From contig JAKBTL010000096.1 of the NCBI GenBank assembly GCA_021844425.1, positions 20,687 to 84,686 on the forward strand: 64,000 nt of DNA. The letters are read 5' to 3'. The position numbers were made by a program, and so were the translations under genes. The notes beneath the pieces are model-generated. The model saw nothing but the letters and a program-made list of their open reading frames with translations, ran no database searches and was not told where the DNA came from. The stretch is from Actinomycetes bacterium. GTDB taxonomy: Bacteria > Actinomycetota > Acidimicrobiia > Acidimicrobiales > RAAP-2. Of this stretch, positions 38,714 to 49,213 are shown in pieces; within the stretch, counting starts at the first letter, position 1; each line of letters starts with the position of its first letter.

Positions 38714-40306
38714 TCAGCCTCCCGGGCTGTAGACGCCCCATTCGGCGCGCAGGGCGTCGGAGACCTCGCCGAGCGTGGCCATCCGGCGCAGCGCCTCTTT
38801 CATGGAGACGAGCAGGTTCTCGGAACCGCGTGCCGCGGCGCGGACGTCTGCGAGGGCGGCCTCGACCGCACCGGCGTCGCGCTGGGCTCGGACGCGCTCG
38901 AGGCGCGCCACCTGGGTGCGCTGGAGCTCGGGGTCCACCGGGAACACCTCGGCGGGCTCGATCTCCTCGTCGACGAACCGGTTCACGCCGACGACGACCT
39001 TCTCGCCGTCGTCGACCGCCTTGGCGTACGCGTACGCCGCCGCCTCGATCTCGTCCTGGGGGAACCGCGCCTCGATCGCCGCGACCGCCCCTCCCATCTC
39101 GTCGATGCGCCGCAGGTACTCGACCGCGCGCCGCTCCACTTCGTCGGTAAGGGCCTCGAGGTAGTACGAGCCGGCGAGGGGATCCACCGTGTCGGCGACT
39201 CCCGACTCGTAGCCGACGACCTGCTGGGTGCGCAAGGCGAGCTTCGCCGCCCGCTCGGTCGGAAGGCCGAGCGCCTCGTCGAACCCGTTGGTGTGGAGGC
39301 TCTGGGTACCCCCGAGGGCCGCGGCGAGCGCCTGGACGGTCACGCGCACGATGTTGTTCTCCGGCTGCTGAGCCGTCAGCGTCGATCCGCCGGTCTGGGC
39401 ATGGAACCGCAGCATCTTCGAGCGCTCCTCTTTCGCGCCGAAGCGATCCGTCATGATCCTCGCCCACATCCGGCGCGCTGCGCGAAATTTCGCGACCTCT
39501 TCGAAGAGGTTGTTGTGCGAGTTGAAGAAGAACGACAGCCTCGGCGCGATCTCGTCGACGTCGAGCCCCGCCTCGAGCGCGGCCTCGACGTACGCGATCC
39601 CGTCGGCGAGGGTGAAGGCGACTTCTTGCACGGCCGTCGAGCCCGCCTCTCGGATGTGGTAGCCGGAGATCGAGATGGTGTTCCAGCTGGGCAGGTGGTC
39701 CCGGCAGTACGCGAAGGTGTCGACGATCAGCCGCATCGAGGGGCGAGGCGGGTAAATGTAGGTCCCGCGGGCGACGTACTCCTTCAAGATGTCGTTCTGG
39801 ATCGTGCCGCCGAGCTGGTCTCCGCGGATCCCCTGCTCCTCCGCCACCAGCTCGTAGAGGAGCAGCAGGATGGCCGCCGTCGCGTTGATGGTCATCGACG
39901 TGGTCACCTGGTCGAGCGGCAGCCCTGCGAGGAGCAGCCGCATGTCCGCCAGCGAGTCGACGGCGACGCCGACCTTGCCGACCTCGCCGTCCGCTCGAGG
40001 GTGGTCCGAGTCGTAGCCCATCTGGGTCGGCAGGTCGAAGGCGCACGAGAGCCCCGTCTGTCCGTGCTGGAGCAGGAACTTGAACCGCTCGTTGGTCGAC
40101 TCGGCGGTGCCGAACCCTGCGTACTGGCGCATCGTCCACAGCCGGCGCCGGTACATCTGCGAGTGCACCCCACGCGTGAACGGGTAGCGTCCAGGCTCTC
40201 CGAGCTTCTGCGCCGGATCCCAGCCGCTGAGCGCGGCGGGTCCGTAGACGGGGAGGATCTCGATCCCCGAGTCGGTTCGCCGGGTCGTGTCGTCTCGGGC
40301 GCTCAC
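38714..40306 (-). CDS. Methylmalonyl-CoA mutase large (catalytic) subunit
   Basis: Adenosylcobalamin-dependent interconversion of methylmalonyl-CoA and succinyl-Co[16 protein letters not shown] keeps the Tyr, and [18 protein letters not shown] keeps the Arg, that select methylmalonyl-CoA over isobutyryl- or hydroxyisobutyryl-Co[15 protein letters not shown] and [20 protein letters not shown] are family blocks. About 530 aa with no C-terminal B12 domain, so it needs a separate cobalamin-binding small subunit, not seen here. The start is GTG 40306 or TTG 40312; neither has a strong ribosome site. It converges with the M20 gene. Confidence 0.93.
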   Translation of the reverse strand: MSARDDTTRRTDSGIEILPVYGPAALSGWDPAQKLGEPGRYPFTRGVHSQMYRRRLWTMRQYAGFGTAESTNERFKFLLQHGQTGLSCAFDLPTQMGYDSDHPRADGEVGKVGVAVDSLADMRLLLAGLPLDQVTTSMTINATAAILLLLYELVAEEQGIRGDQLGGTIQNDILKEYVARGTYIYPPRPSMRLIVDTFAYCRDHLPSWNTISISGYHIREAGSTAVQEVAFTLADGIAYVEAALEAGLDVDEIAPRLSFFFNSHNNLFEEVAKFRAARRMWARIMTDRFGAKEERSKMLRFHAQTGGSTLTAQQPENNIVRVTVQALAAALGGTQSLHTNGFDEALGLPTERAAKLALRTQQVVGYESGVADTVDPLAGSYYLEALTDEVERRAVEYLRRIDEMGGAVAAIEARFPQDEIEAAAYAYAKAVDDGEKVVVGVNRFVDEEIEPAEVFPVDPELQRTQVARLERVRAQRDAGAVEAALADVRAAARGSENLLVSMKEALRRMATLGEVSDALRAEWGVYSPGG

Positions 40307-40397
40307 AGACAAAGGCTACGGCGAGGAGCGCCGCCGTGGCCACGTGGAAGCTCGGGCCGCGAGCCTCGCGGGCGGAGCGCCCGCTACCCTCCCTCTG

Positions 40398-41378
<981 letters not shown>

Positions 41379-42528
41379 ACGGGCAACGCGGCGCGCTCCT
41401 TGCGCCGGTTGGGCCCGGTCAAGACCGTCCGCAGCGGGCTCCGCAGCACCAGCGCGACGAGCACGCCGGTGGCGAGCAGCGTCCCCACGAACAGGATGGC
41501 ACTCGCAACGCCCCAGGTGCCGGGCTGCGTGAGCCCCGCGTGCGACAGACCCGTGAAGATGAGCTGGAGCACGAGCACGTGCGCCAGGTAGAACCCTCCC
41601 GACGCGTCGGCGCCCCACGTGACAAGACGGTCGGCAGACGTCGGCGCCCGGGCTGCCGCCCTGTCGGCCCAGCGCCAGCCGAGCGCCCAGAGCCCTGCGC
41701 ACGCGGCCAGGAACCAGACTGCAGCGACCGGCTGGAACAGATCCGACGCGTGGCCCGGGGTGTTGCCGATCTCGAGCCCCCACGCGTAGTACCCCTCGGT
41801 GGCGAGGCCCACCGCGAGCACTCCCCACAGGATCCGTGCAGAGTGCCGCTCCACCAGCTGCTGGAGCTCGCCGAGGTGGTCTGCAGCGAGCACCCCGCTC
41901 ACGAGATAGAGCTGATAGCTCGTCGCGTAGCGGGGTGTGATGATCCGCAGATCGACGGTACGTAGGGCGTGGAGGGTGCCGGTGTGCCAGAAGAAGTAGT
42001 GGGAGATGGTCATCATCGCGAGCTGTAGCGCCACGCTCACGCCGAACACGACGCCATGGTGCCCCCTGGTGCGGCGAACGAGCCAGACGAGCCCAGGGAG
42101 CACGACGTAGAACTGGAAGAGAACCACGAGGAAGTAGAGCTGGAAGTAACCGTTCAACAGGTCGTGGATGATCGTGGAGCCGGCTGTGACCGGGCGAGCG
42201 GAAGACTCGAGGGTGTAGACGAAGTAGATCCCGGTCCAGGCGAGATACGGCACCAGCACGGCACCGAGACGGTGGACCCACAGCCTGACGACCGGGCGTC
42301 GTGTCGCGAGCTGGCTGTAGCCCGCGACGAGCGCCGAGAGGAAGAAGAACACCTCGCGCGTGGCGTGAAGGACCATGACGAGGCTCCATCCGACGGCGCT
42401 CCCGCCCGGGACGGGCCAGAGGACTGCGTGCTGGGCGATGACACAGACGAACGCGATGACGCGGTACAGGTCGAACTGCCTGAGGTAGGCGCGCGTCGGC
42501 TTCCCCTCCCCCATGGGGCCGCCTCGGC

Positions 42529-43758
42529 TCACCCGCTGCGAGCCGCCGCGGATGCCGCGTCGGACCAGGAGCGGGGGGCCTCAGGGTCAGCGCCCACGCC
42601 GACCGGCCGCACCGGCTCGTGCGGGCCACCGTCTGCGGCCCGGCGCAGTCCCTCGGGGAGCCACGTCGACCACCGCTCGCGCTTTCGCCCGGTGAGGGCG
42701 ACGGCGAGCGGGGTCCGCGCGAGCACGCTCGACATGAGCACGCAGGCGAGGAAGACGACGGCGACGCCGGTCGCGGTCACCAACGGCCACGGCAGGACGC
42801 GGTCGAGCGAGCGCCAGCCGAGGTCCGCGAGCGCGTACACGAAGAGCATCTGGGCGAGGTAGACGCTGTACGAATTGTCCGATCCCGACATCGCCATGGA
42901 CCGGATCCGACGCGACCGCCCGGGGGCGACGAGCCACACGCCGAAAAGATAGACGCAGGCGATCGCGCCGATGTTGAACGGGATGACGATCGGCTGGAGC
43001 GGATCCGACGCCGCTCCCATCCACGACACGGCGTGCCGGGCGGCGACGACGTACCACCCTTCCGCGACTGCCGCCGCGACCACCGTCGCGGCGAAGATCC
43101 TCCAGCCGTTGCGCAGGAGCCAGTCGTGCACGGCGTCGAGGTGCAGCGCCACCACCATCCCGGCGACGAGGTAGAACAGGTACGAGGTGATCTCCCTCGT
43201 CGCGTAGTAGCCGCGCATGTAGGCAGGCAGCACGTTCCAATGCATGAGGGTCGTCATGGCCACCTGCACGCCGAAGGCGACCCCGACGACCGCCCACGGA
43301 CGGTGCGAGAAGCGGCGGACCACCCAGAACATCGCCGGGAAGAGGACGTAGAACTCCATGATGACCACCAGGTAGTACAGCTGGTAGTAGCCCGTCCCCA
43401 GGAGGTAGCCGAAGTGCTGGAGCCCGCTCAAGGCGTCGAGACCCGACCCCGGTAGGGACACGAAGAAGTAGATGACCGTCCAGCACAGGTAGGGCACGCC
43501 GACCGAGATGAAGCGCCGCCGGTAGAAGTACCGGTAGCCGATGCGGTGCAGATCGGCGTAGCCGTACGTGAGCATGCACGCCGAGATGAAGAGGAACGCC
43601 TCGCGCGTGACGTGGAGGAGCATCAGCGCGCCACCCACGGAGATCGCTGCGCCCGGGGCGAAGAAGAGCAGCGCGTGCGTCGAGACGACGCCTGCCTGTT
43701 TGACCGGCCGCATCGCGTCGACGTGGTCGAGACGCGGCTTGGCGACGCGCCGGCTCAT
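42529..43758 (-). CDS. Membrane-bound acyltransferase, AT3 family (first copy of the pair)
   Basis: A polytopic ~10-helix protein of 409 aa. The N-terminal LDHVDAMRPVKQAGVVSTHA holds the catalytic-type His of AT3 enzymes, and MLLHVTREAFLFISACMLTY is the second conserved region. The start ATG 43758 overlaps the AMP-ligase stop (ATGA) and its own stop overlaps the next AT3 gene (GTGA), so acid activation and acyl transfer are translationally linked. It ends in an Ala/Ser-rich cytoplasmic tail. The natural acyl donor and acceptor are unknown. Confidence 0.88.
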   Translation of the reverse strand: MSRRVAKPRLDHVDAMRPVKQAGVVSTHALLFFAPGAAISVGGALMLLHVTREAFLFISACMLTYGYADLHRIGYRYFYRRRFISVGVPYLCWTVIYFFVSLPGSGLDALSGLQHFGYLLGTGYYQLYYLVVIMEFYVLFPAMFWVVRRFSHRPWAVVGVAFGVQVAMTTLMHWNVLPAYMRGYYATREITSYLFYLVAGMVVALHLDAVHDWLLRNGWRIFAATVVAAAVAEGWYVVAARHAVSWMGAASDPLQPIVIPFNIGAIACVYLFGVWLVAPGRSRRIRSMAMSGSDNSYSVYLAQMLFVYALADLGWRSLDRVLPWPLVTATGVAVVFLACVLMSSVLARTPLAVALTGRKRERWSTWLPEGLRRAADGGPHEPVRPVGVGADPEAPRSWSDAASAAARSG

Positions 43759-45326
43759 CGCACCAGCAGTGAGTACACGACAGGAACCCCGGTCAGCGCC
43801 GTCCTGCGCACCTTGCCGGTCGTCCCCTGGGGCAACCGCTCCACGACGTGGTACGCGACTGGGCGCTTGGCCCGGGAGAGCACGTGGGCGCAGCGATCGT
43901 GCACTCGGGCCACGACTCGGGCGGCGATCTGCTCGTCCGCCGGCGAACGTACCTCGTCGACGACGAGGTACGCGACGGGCACGCTGCCGAGCACCTCGTG
44001 GTCCCACCCGACGACAGCCGCGGCCGTCACCGCCGGATCGCCGAGCACGGCGTCTTCGACCTCCTTCGGGTAGATCTTCTCGCCTCCCCGGTTGATCACG
44101 TCGTCGGCACGACCGACGAGGAACAGATAACCGTCGGCGTCCACGTAGCCCAGGTCGCCCGTCTCGAGCCAGCCGTCGTCGTCGATCCGCTCCTCGTACC
44201 CCGGTGACGAGTACGCCCGGATCACGCTCGGTCCGCGGATCACGACGTGCCCCACGTCGCCGCAGGAAGCCGGGAAACGCTCGGAAGTGAGGACCTGCAC
44301 CTCGATGTCGACGGGCACGCCGGCAGAGCCGGGCTTGCGCGGGCCACGAAGCGGGTTCGCGGTGATCTGGCTGGCCGCCTCGGTCATCCCGTAGGTCTCC
44401 ACCACCGGGATCGCGGTCGCCCGCTCGAACCGCTCCAGGACCGGGACTGGCAAGGGGGCGGATGCCGACCTGGCGAATCGGATGCCGTCTGGGACTCGCT
44501 CTCCTGTCTCGAGGGCGGCAAGCCTCGCCAGGATCGCCGGCACCGCGTTGATCCACGTGACCCGGCAGCGCTCCATCGCGGCCCAGAACCCCCGGCGATG
44601 GAACCGGTCGTCGAGCACGAGCGTCGCCCCTGCCACGAGCGACGCGAGGAGGCCGACGACCTCGGCGTTGATGTGGAACAGGGGGAGCGGGTTGAACCCG
44701 CGGTCTGCCGGGGTGAGCTCGAGATGCCTGGCAACCGAGACGGCAGTGTGGAGCAACTGCGCCTCGTCGAGCCGGATGACCTTGGGCACGCCGGTCGTGC
44801 CGGACGTGGACAGCACCACCCCGCCGCGACCAGGAAGCGGCATCCCGACCGGCGAGGAGGATGTACCGGAGACCGGCGAGGAGGATGTGCCGGAAAGGAA
44901 GCAAGCCCCCGGAGGCATCGTGACCCACTCGGCCTTGGCTCCCGCGGGCGGGCGACGATCTGCGACGACGAGGCTCGGCGTCGTCCGCAGGCATGCGCCC
45001 GCGAGCTCCGCGTCGGTCGACGAGGGGTCGAAGGGCGCCGCCGTGCGCCCTGACGCGAGGACGCCGAGGAAGACGACGGCGAGCTCCACCGGGTCGGACA
45101 CCGCGATCCCGACCCTCCCACCAGGGGGCACGTCGAGGTCCTCGAGGAGCGCTTCCCACAGTGTGGCGGCACGGCGGAGATCGCCGTAGGTGATCGCAGG
45201 CCCGTCTGTCGCCGGCTCCAAGTACACGTGACGATCTGCGGTTGCAGAGCGCAACCGCAGCAGCTGGGAGACCGTAACGCTGATCCCGCCCGGAGCGCGC
45301 TCTGCGGAGCGCGCGACGAAGGTCAC
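43755..45326 (-). CDS. AMP-dependent acid-CoA ligase (ANL superfamily)
   Basis: Activates a carboxylic acid as acyl-AMP and usually transfers it to CoA. The motifs VVLSTSGTTGVPKVIRL (near residue 175), ETYGMTEAASQITANP, DGWLETGDLGYVDADGYLFL and the catalytic-lysine region PQGTTGKVRRTAL are all intact. 523 aa. The start is GTG 45326, one base after the VOC gene stop. A 24-bp duplication gives an in-frame SGTSSSPV repeat ahead of the phosphate-binding loop, where the fold tolerates insertions. By context the acid could be a fatty acid or a product of the upstream comA-type pathway. Confidence 0.9.
   Translation of the reverse strand: MTFVARSAERAPGGISVTVSQLLRLRSATADRHVYLEPATDGPAITYGDLRRAATLWEALLEDLDVPPGGRVGIAVSDPVELAVVFLGVLASGRTAAPFDPSSTDAELAGACLRTTPSLVVADRRPPAGAKAEWVTMPPGACFLSGTSSSPVSGTSSSPVGMPLPGRGGVVLSTSGTTGVPKVIRLDEAQLLHTAVSVARHLELTPADRGFNPLPLFHINAEVVGLLASLVAGATLVLDDRFHRRGFWAAMERCRVTWINAVPAILARLAALETGERVPDGIRFARSASAPLPVPVLERFERATAIPVVETYGMTEAASQITANPLRGPRKPGSAGVPVDIEVQVLTSERFPASCGDVGHVVIRGPSVIRAYSSPGYEERIDDDGWLETGDLGYVDADGYLFLVGRADDVINRGGEKIYPKEVEDAVLGDPAVTAAAVVGWDHEVLGSVPVAYLVVDEVRSPADEQIAARVVARVHDRCAHVLSRAKRPVAYHVVERLPQGTTGKVRRTALTGVPVVYSLLVR
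44847..44894. repeat. 24-bp tandem duplication inside the AMP-ligase gene
   Basis: Two adjacent copies of a 24-bp unit beginning GACCGGCGAGGAGGATGT, differing at one base, encode an 8-residue repeat. Confidence 0.95.
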
Positions 45327-45327
45327 C

Positions 45328-45726
45328 TCAGTACGCCATCCTCGGGTCGCGATAGTGCTTGAGCTCGATGAGGTTGTCGAACGGATCCCGAAGGACGAAC
45401 GTCTGGTGCGCTTCCGCCGTCCCCTCGAACCGGGTCGACGCCTCCTGGAAGAAGTCGATCTTCCGCAGCTTCGCGAGCTCGTGGAGGAGGTCGAAGTCCT
45501 TCTTCCTGTAGAACGTGACGCCGAAGTGGCGCGGGTAGAGCGAGAGCGTCGCAGAGCGCGCTTCGGGCGAGGAGAGATGGCAGACCAGCTGGTCGCCGAA
45601 GAAGTCCAGCGTGATCCTGTCCGGGTAGGTGCGAGCGAGCTTGCACCCGAGCTTTGTCACGTAGAACGTGCGTGCCTCATCGAGATCCCATACCGGGATC
45701 GCGAGGTGGAAGAGGTGGTCTCTCAC
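45328..45726 (-). CDS. VOC-superfamily metalloprotein (glyoxalase/dioxygenase-like)
   Basis: A 132-residue vicinal-oxygen-chelate protein. Metal ligands are likely in LFHLAIPVWDLDEARTFYV (His), GVTFYRKKDF and the C-terminal RDPFDNLIELKHY (Glu). Such enzymes isomerise, epimerise or oxidise small oxygenated substrates. The start ATG 45726 overlaps the comA-family stop (ATGA); the AMP-ligase starts one base after its stop. The specific reaction cannot be inferred, but its place between ComA and a ligase suggests it modifies the C3 acid product. Confidence 0.85.
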   Translation of the reverse strand: MRDHLFHLAIPVWDLDEARTFYVTKLGCKLARTYPDRITLDFFGDQLVCHLSSPEARSATLSLYPRHFGVTFYRKKDFDLLHELAKLRKIDFFQEASTRFEGTAEAHQTFVLRDPFDNLIELKHYRDPRMAY

Positions 45727-46496
45727 TGCTCCCGCCCTTCGAACTCGGTCAGCGTGTCAGCACGCAAGCCCAGCCGAAGCGTCTCGAGCGCCAGCACACC
45801 GGTCGGCGGAACGTTGCCCAGGTTCACGTCTGGGCCCACCCGGCGCACCATGTGCGCTTGCAGCACCGTCGTCGGAGCCTCGAACAAGAGCCGGTCGACG
45901 GGCAGCTCGTTCACGACTTCCTCGACCAGGCCGACCCGAAGCTGGCCGTCGGCGTGGCAGATCCCCGAGCGGCCGCTCTCGCGGGCCTCCAGCGTGACGA
46001 GCTGCGCTCCAGCGGCGAGGTCCTCTTCGACGTACTCGATCCATCGGCGAGGTCCGAGACGGTCGGAGCGGTCCGAGTCCTTGAACCCGACCTCGGAGAT
46101 CACGGTGAACTCGCCCACCAGCTTGCGGACGTAGCCCGTCTTCTCCACGTTGGAGAGCGGGATCGTCCCGTTGGAGACCTCGACGAACCGACACGACCAT
46201 TCGTGGCACAACGCGCAGAAGTCGTCGAAACGATCCTGGATGACGTGCTTCTCGAAGAGCGTGCCGCCGAAGTAGAACTCGATGTCGTTGCCCCGAAGGA
46301 GCTCGATCTTCTCGCCGAGCTCGCGCGACACGAGGGCGGTCCCCCATCCGAACTTCACGAAGTCCAGGTACGGGCCTGCGCTGGCGACGATGTCACGGAG
46401 CGCGCCGAGCGGCACGCCTCCATCCACCACCATCGTGAGCCCGCTGCGGCGCGGCTTGACCGAGCGATCAGGCAATGTGAGCGTCGTCGGGTACAT
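45723..46496 (-). CDS. comA: Phosphosulfolactate synthase (ComA family)
   Basis: ComA adds sulfite to phosphoenolpyruvate to give (2R)-phospho-3-sulfolactate, the first step of one coenzyme M route and of sulfolactate synthesis in Bacillus. The TIM-barrel sequence has TMVVDGGVPLGALRDIV, YLDFVKFGWGTALVS, the FYFGGTLFEKHVIQ segment, EVSNGTIPLSN, LEARESGRSGI and NLGNVPPTGVLALETLRLGL, all family blocks. 257 aa. The start is ATG 46496 with GGGAGGAG upstream. It lies 13 bp after the histidine phosphatase and overlaps the VOC gene. The substrate could have drifted in this lineage. Confidence 0.9.
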   Translation of the reverse strand: MYPTTLTLPDRSVKPRRSGLTMVVDGGVPLGALRDIVASAGPYLDFVKFGWGTALVSRELGEKIELLRGNDIEFYFGGTLFEKHVIQDRFDDFCALCHEWSCRFVEVSNGTIPLSNVEKTGYVRKLVGEFTVISEVGFKDSDRSDRLGPRRWIEYVEEDLAAGAQLVTLEARESGRSGICHADGQLRVGLVEEVVNELPVDRLLFEAPTTVLQAHMVRRVGPDVNLGNVPPTGVLALETLRLGLRADTLTEFEGREQ

Positions 46497-46509
46497 GTCT
46501 CCTCCCTTC

Positions 46510-47133
46510 TCAGGCGCACGCGGGCGAGCGGCGAAGGCCCCGCTCGATCGGGAGAGCGTTGTCGACGACGGGCCACGTCATCTCCTCGGGCCCGACGCCG
46601 TCGAGCCAGGCGAGCAGGACTCGCACCACGCCGCCGTGGCAGACGAAGACGACGTCCCCGTCGTGCGACGCCAGGATGCGTGCGGCACACGCCGCCGCAC
46701 GCTCGTAGAGCTGGCGCACCGACTCGCCGCCCTCGGGCGCCGCGTCCGCATCTGCCACCCGAGCGCCGTCGATGCCCGAGTGCCGAGGACCGAGCAGCGC
46801 GCTGGGGTTGCCCTCCGCCTCGCCGAGCGACCGCTCCCGCAGGCAAGGCTCGATGAAGACCGGGAGCCCGAGTGCCTCGGCGATGGGTGCGGCCGTCTCG
46901 AGCGCGCGGCGCAGGTCGCTCGAATAGATCGCCTCGGGCGTGCGTCGAGCCGCGAGCAGCCCGGCGCAACGGCCCGCCTGCTCGCGCCCGGCAGCGCTCA
47001 GGCCCGGATCGAGCTGCCCCTGGACGAGACCGGCCGCGTTCCAGGTGCTCTCACCGTGACGGACGAGCCAGAGCCGGCGGTCGGGGACGTACCCGCCGTC
47101 CGGGAGGATCGGCGCGCTGGAGCACGGACTCAC
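46510..47133 (-). CDS. Histidine phosphatase (phosphoglycerate-mutase-like) family protein
   Basis: A phosphohistidine-intermediate phosphatase of 207 aa. The catalytic RHG is in WLVRHGESTWNAAGLVQG; other active-site blocks are YSSDLRRALETAAPIAEALG, ERSLGEAEGN and VVFVCHGGVVRVLLAWLDG. The start is GTG 47133. It is first in the operon, 13 bp before the comA-family gene. It could replace ComB by dephosphorylating phosphosulfolactate, or act as a phosphoglycerate-type enzyme with no link. The ~108 bp upstream are locally AT-rich and probably contain the operon promoter. Confidence 0.9.
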   Translation of the reverse strand: MSPCSSAPILPDGGYVPDRRLWLVRHGESTWNAAGLVQGQLDPGLSAAGREQAGRCAGLLAARRTPEAIYSSDLRRALETAAPIAEALGLPVFIEPCLRERSLGEAEGNPSALLGPRHSGIDGARVADADAAPEGGESVRQLYERAAACAARILASHDGDVVFVCHGGVVRVLLAWLDGVGPEEMTWPVVDNALPIERGLRRSPACA

Positions 47134-47241
47134 CGCGGCATCGTGCCACGCGAACCTTGGGATCGTGTTGGAATTCGATGTGCGCTGGCTGTGCGGGACT
47201 GAGAATTACAGAATTGCACGAGGAGCCGCGTGCGGCGCTGT

Positions 47242-48399
47242 TCAGCGCCCGTGCGGCATGCAGAGCTCGTCGTACTCCGCGATGACGATCTCCCCTGCGT
47301 TCTCCCCGCACGCGGGGCACTGTGGGTCGCGACGCACCTTGAACGTCCGGAAGCTCTCCTCGAGGGCATCGTAGGCGAGGAGGCGCCCGACGAGCGGGTC
47401 GCCGAGACCGAGGAGCATCTTGATGGCCTCCACCGCCTGGATCGACCCGACGATGCCGGGGAGCACGCCGAGCACGCCCGCCTCGGCGCACGAAGGTGCG
47501 AGCTCCGCTGGCGGCGGCTCGGGGATCAGGCAGCGGTAGCACGGCCCGTTGTAGGGGTCGAAGACGGTGACCTGGCCCTCGAACCGGAAGATCGATCCGT
47601 GCACGACAGGGATCCGCTTGACGAGCGACGCGTCGTTGACGAGGTAGCGCGTGGGGAAGTTGTCGGTGCCGTCGACGATCAGGTCGTAACCGTCGAAGAT
47701 CTCCAGGACGTTGTCGGCGCCGAGCCGGACGTCGAAGGTCTCGACGACGACGTCAGGGTTGAGCGCGGTGATCGTCTTCTTCGCCGAATCGACCTTGCGG
47801 TCCCCGAGCCGATCCATGTTGTGCAGGATCTGACGCTGGAGGTTCGACGCGTCCACCACGTCCATGTCGATGATGCCGATCGTCCCCACGCCGGCCGCGG
47901 CAAGGTACAGCGCGGCCGGGGAGCCGAGACCCCCGGCGCCGAGGAGCAGCACCTTGGAGTCGAGGAGGGCCTGCTGGCCCTGCTGGCCTACCTCGGGAAG
48001 GAGGAGGTGACGGTGGTAGCGGTTCCGCTGGTCGCTCGTGAGCGTGCGCGGCGCGCTCCAGTCGCGCCCCTCGTCCTTCCAGCGATTGAACCCGCCGGCC
48101 ATCGAGACCACGTCTTCGTAGCCGAGATCGGCAAGCGTCTTGGCCGCGAAGATCGACCTGGCGCCACCCGCGCAGTAGACGACGACCGGACGGGTCTTGT
48201 CGGGGATCCGCCCTTCCACCGTGAACTCGAGGTTGCCGCGAGGCAAGTGGACGGCACCGGGGATCGCCCCTTGCTCGTACTCGTCCGGCTCTCGCACGTC
48301 CAGGAAGACGGCGGAGCCGAGGCGCCGGTGCGCCTCCTCCGTGTCCACCTCGGAGATGGCGGCCTTCGCCAGGGCCAGAAGCTCGCGCGTCGTCGTCAT
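47242..48399 (-). CDS. moeB: Rhodanese-MoeB/ThiF fusion (sulfur-carrier adenylyltransferase)
   Basis: Adenylates the C-terminal Gly-Gly of a small sulfur carrier such as MoaD or ThiS; the rhodanese domain can supply sulfur. The rhodanese is N-terminal (FLDVREPDEYEQGAIPGAVH, catalytic Cys in VVVYCAGGARS near residue 75). The E1-like domain has LLGAGGLGSPAALYLAAAGV, the DNLQRQ-type NLQRQILH, and the zinc pairs CYRCLIP and CPAC. 385 aa. The usual fused forms (MOCS3, MoeZ) carry the rhodanese at the C-terminus, so the order is reversed. It lies upstream of the phosphatase operon on the same strand. Confidence 0.93.
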   Translation of the reverse strand: MTTTRELLALAKAAISEVDTEEAHRRLGSAVFLDVREPDEYEQGAIPGAVHLPRGNLEFTVEGRIPDKTRPVVVYCAGGARSIFAAKTLADLGYEDVVSMAGGFNRWKDEGRDWSAPRTLTSDQRNRYHRHLLLPEVGQQGQQALLDSKVLLLGAGGLGSPAALYLAAAGVGTIGIIDMDVVDASNLQRQILHNMDRLGDRKVDSAKKTITALNPDVVVETFDVRLGADNVLEIFDGYDLIVDGTDNFPTRYLVNDASLVKRIPVVHGSIFRFEGQVTVFDPYNGPCYRCLIPEPPPAELAPSCAEAGVLGVLPGIVGSIQAVEAIKMLLGLGDPLVGRLLAYDALEESFRTFKVRRDPQCPACGENAGEIVIAEYDELCMPHGR

Positions 48400-48493
48400 G
48401 TCCGAATACCTTACCAGCTAGGTCAACAATTCACCACACCACCCTTCCTCAGGGGGCGCCACACGTCCCGTCGAGGTGCACGAGACTGTCCCG

Positions 48494-49132
48494 ATGGACG
48501 TGCACGAGGCATTGCGGGCGCGTCGCATGGTGCGGAGCTTCTCCGAGCGCCCCGTGCCGGCGGAGCTCCTCGCACGGCTCCTCGACGACGCGCTGCGCGC
48601 TCCGACCGCCGGGAACACGGGCGGGACGGCATGGGTCGTGCTCACTGGTCCCGATCAGACGCGGCGCTACTGGGAGGCCGCGACGAGCGAACGGTGGCGT
48701 GCTCGCGCACGGCGTTGGCCCGGGCTCTCCCGCGCGCCCGTGGTAGCGGTGGCCCTCGCCTCCCCTGCGGCTTACGTCGCCCGCTACGCCGAGCCAGACA
48801 AGGTTCGGGGCGCGTCCGACCTCGGTCTTGGCGGCACAGAGACCGCGTGGCCCGTGCCCTTCTGGTTCGGCGATGCGGCCTTCGGTGTGATGGCCCTGCT
48901 CCTGGGCGCCACCTCCGAGGGACTTGGCGCCTGTTTCCTCGGCAACTTCCGGTCGGAACGAGCGGTGCTCGCCTCCCTCGACGTGCCGGCAGGCTGGCGG
49001 CTCTTCGGTGCCGTCGTCCTCGGCTACCCCCGAGGGGCCGACCCGCGCTCGCCCTCGCTCGGCCGCCCCCGCCCCGACGATGCCCGCCTCCACTACGGAA
49101 GGTGGGCCGGGCCTCCGCCGACGCCCTCGTGA
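48494..49132 (+). CDS. Nitroreductase family FMN-dependent oxidoreductase
   Basis: A flavin oxidoreductase of ~212 aa. MDVHEALRARRMVRSFSERP is the family's N-terminal FMN-binding pattern, APTAGNTGG follows, and EGLGACFLGNFR is the second conserved block. The start is ATG 48494; GTG 48476, which directly abuts a GAGG, is an alternative. A long charged loop (WRARARRWPG) replaces the common helix. Physiological substrate unknown. It is divergent from moeB and converges with the E1 beta gene. Confidence 0.88.
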   Translation: MDVHEALRARRMVRSFSERPVPAELLARLLDDALRAPTAGNTGGTAWVVLTGPDQTRRYWEAATSERWRARARRWPGLSRAPVVAVALASPAAYVARYAEPDKVRGASDLGLGGTETAWPVPFWFGDAAFGVMALLLGATSEGLGACFLGNFRSERAVLASLDVPAGWRLFGAVVLGYPRGADPRSPSLGRPRPDDARLHYGRWAGPPPTPS

Positions 49133-49164
49133 GAAGGAGGCCGCCTTCCGGGTCCGGCAACCGC

Positions 49165-49194
49165 CAGGGACGAGCAGGGACGAGCAGCGACGAG
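49165..49194. repeat. 10-bp tandem repeat, 3 copies
   Basis: CAGGGACGAG twice and CAGCGACGAG once, in the gap between the converging nitroreductase and E1 beta genes. Confidence 0.93.
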
Positions 49195-49213
49195 CGATGG
49201 GGCGACGTGCGCG

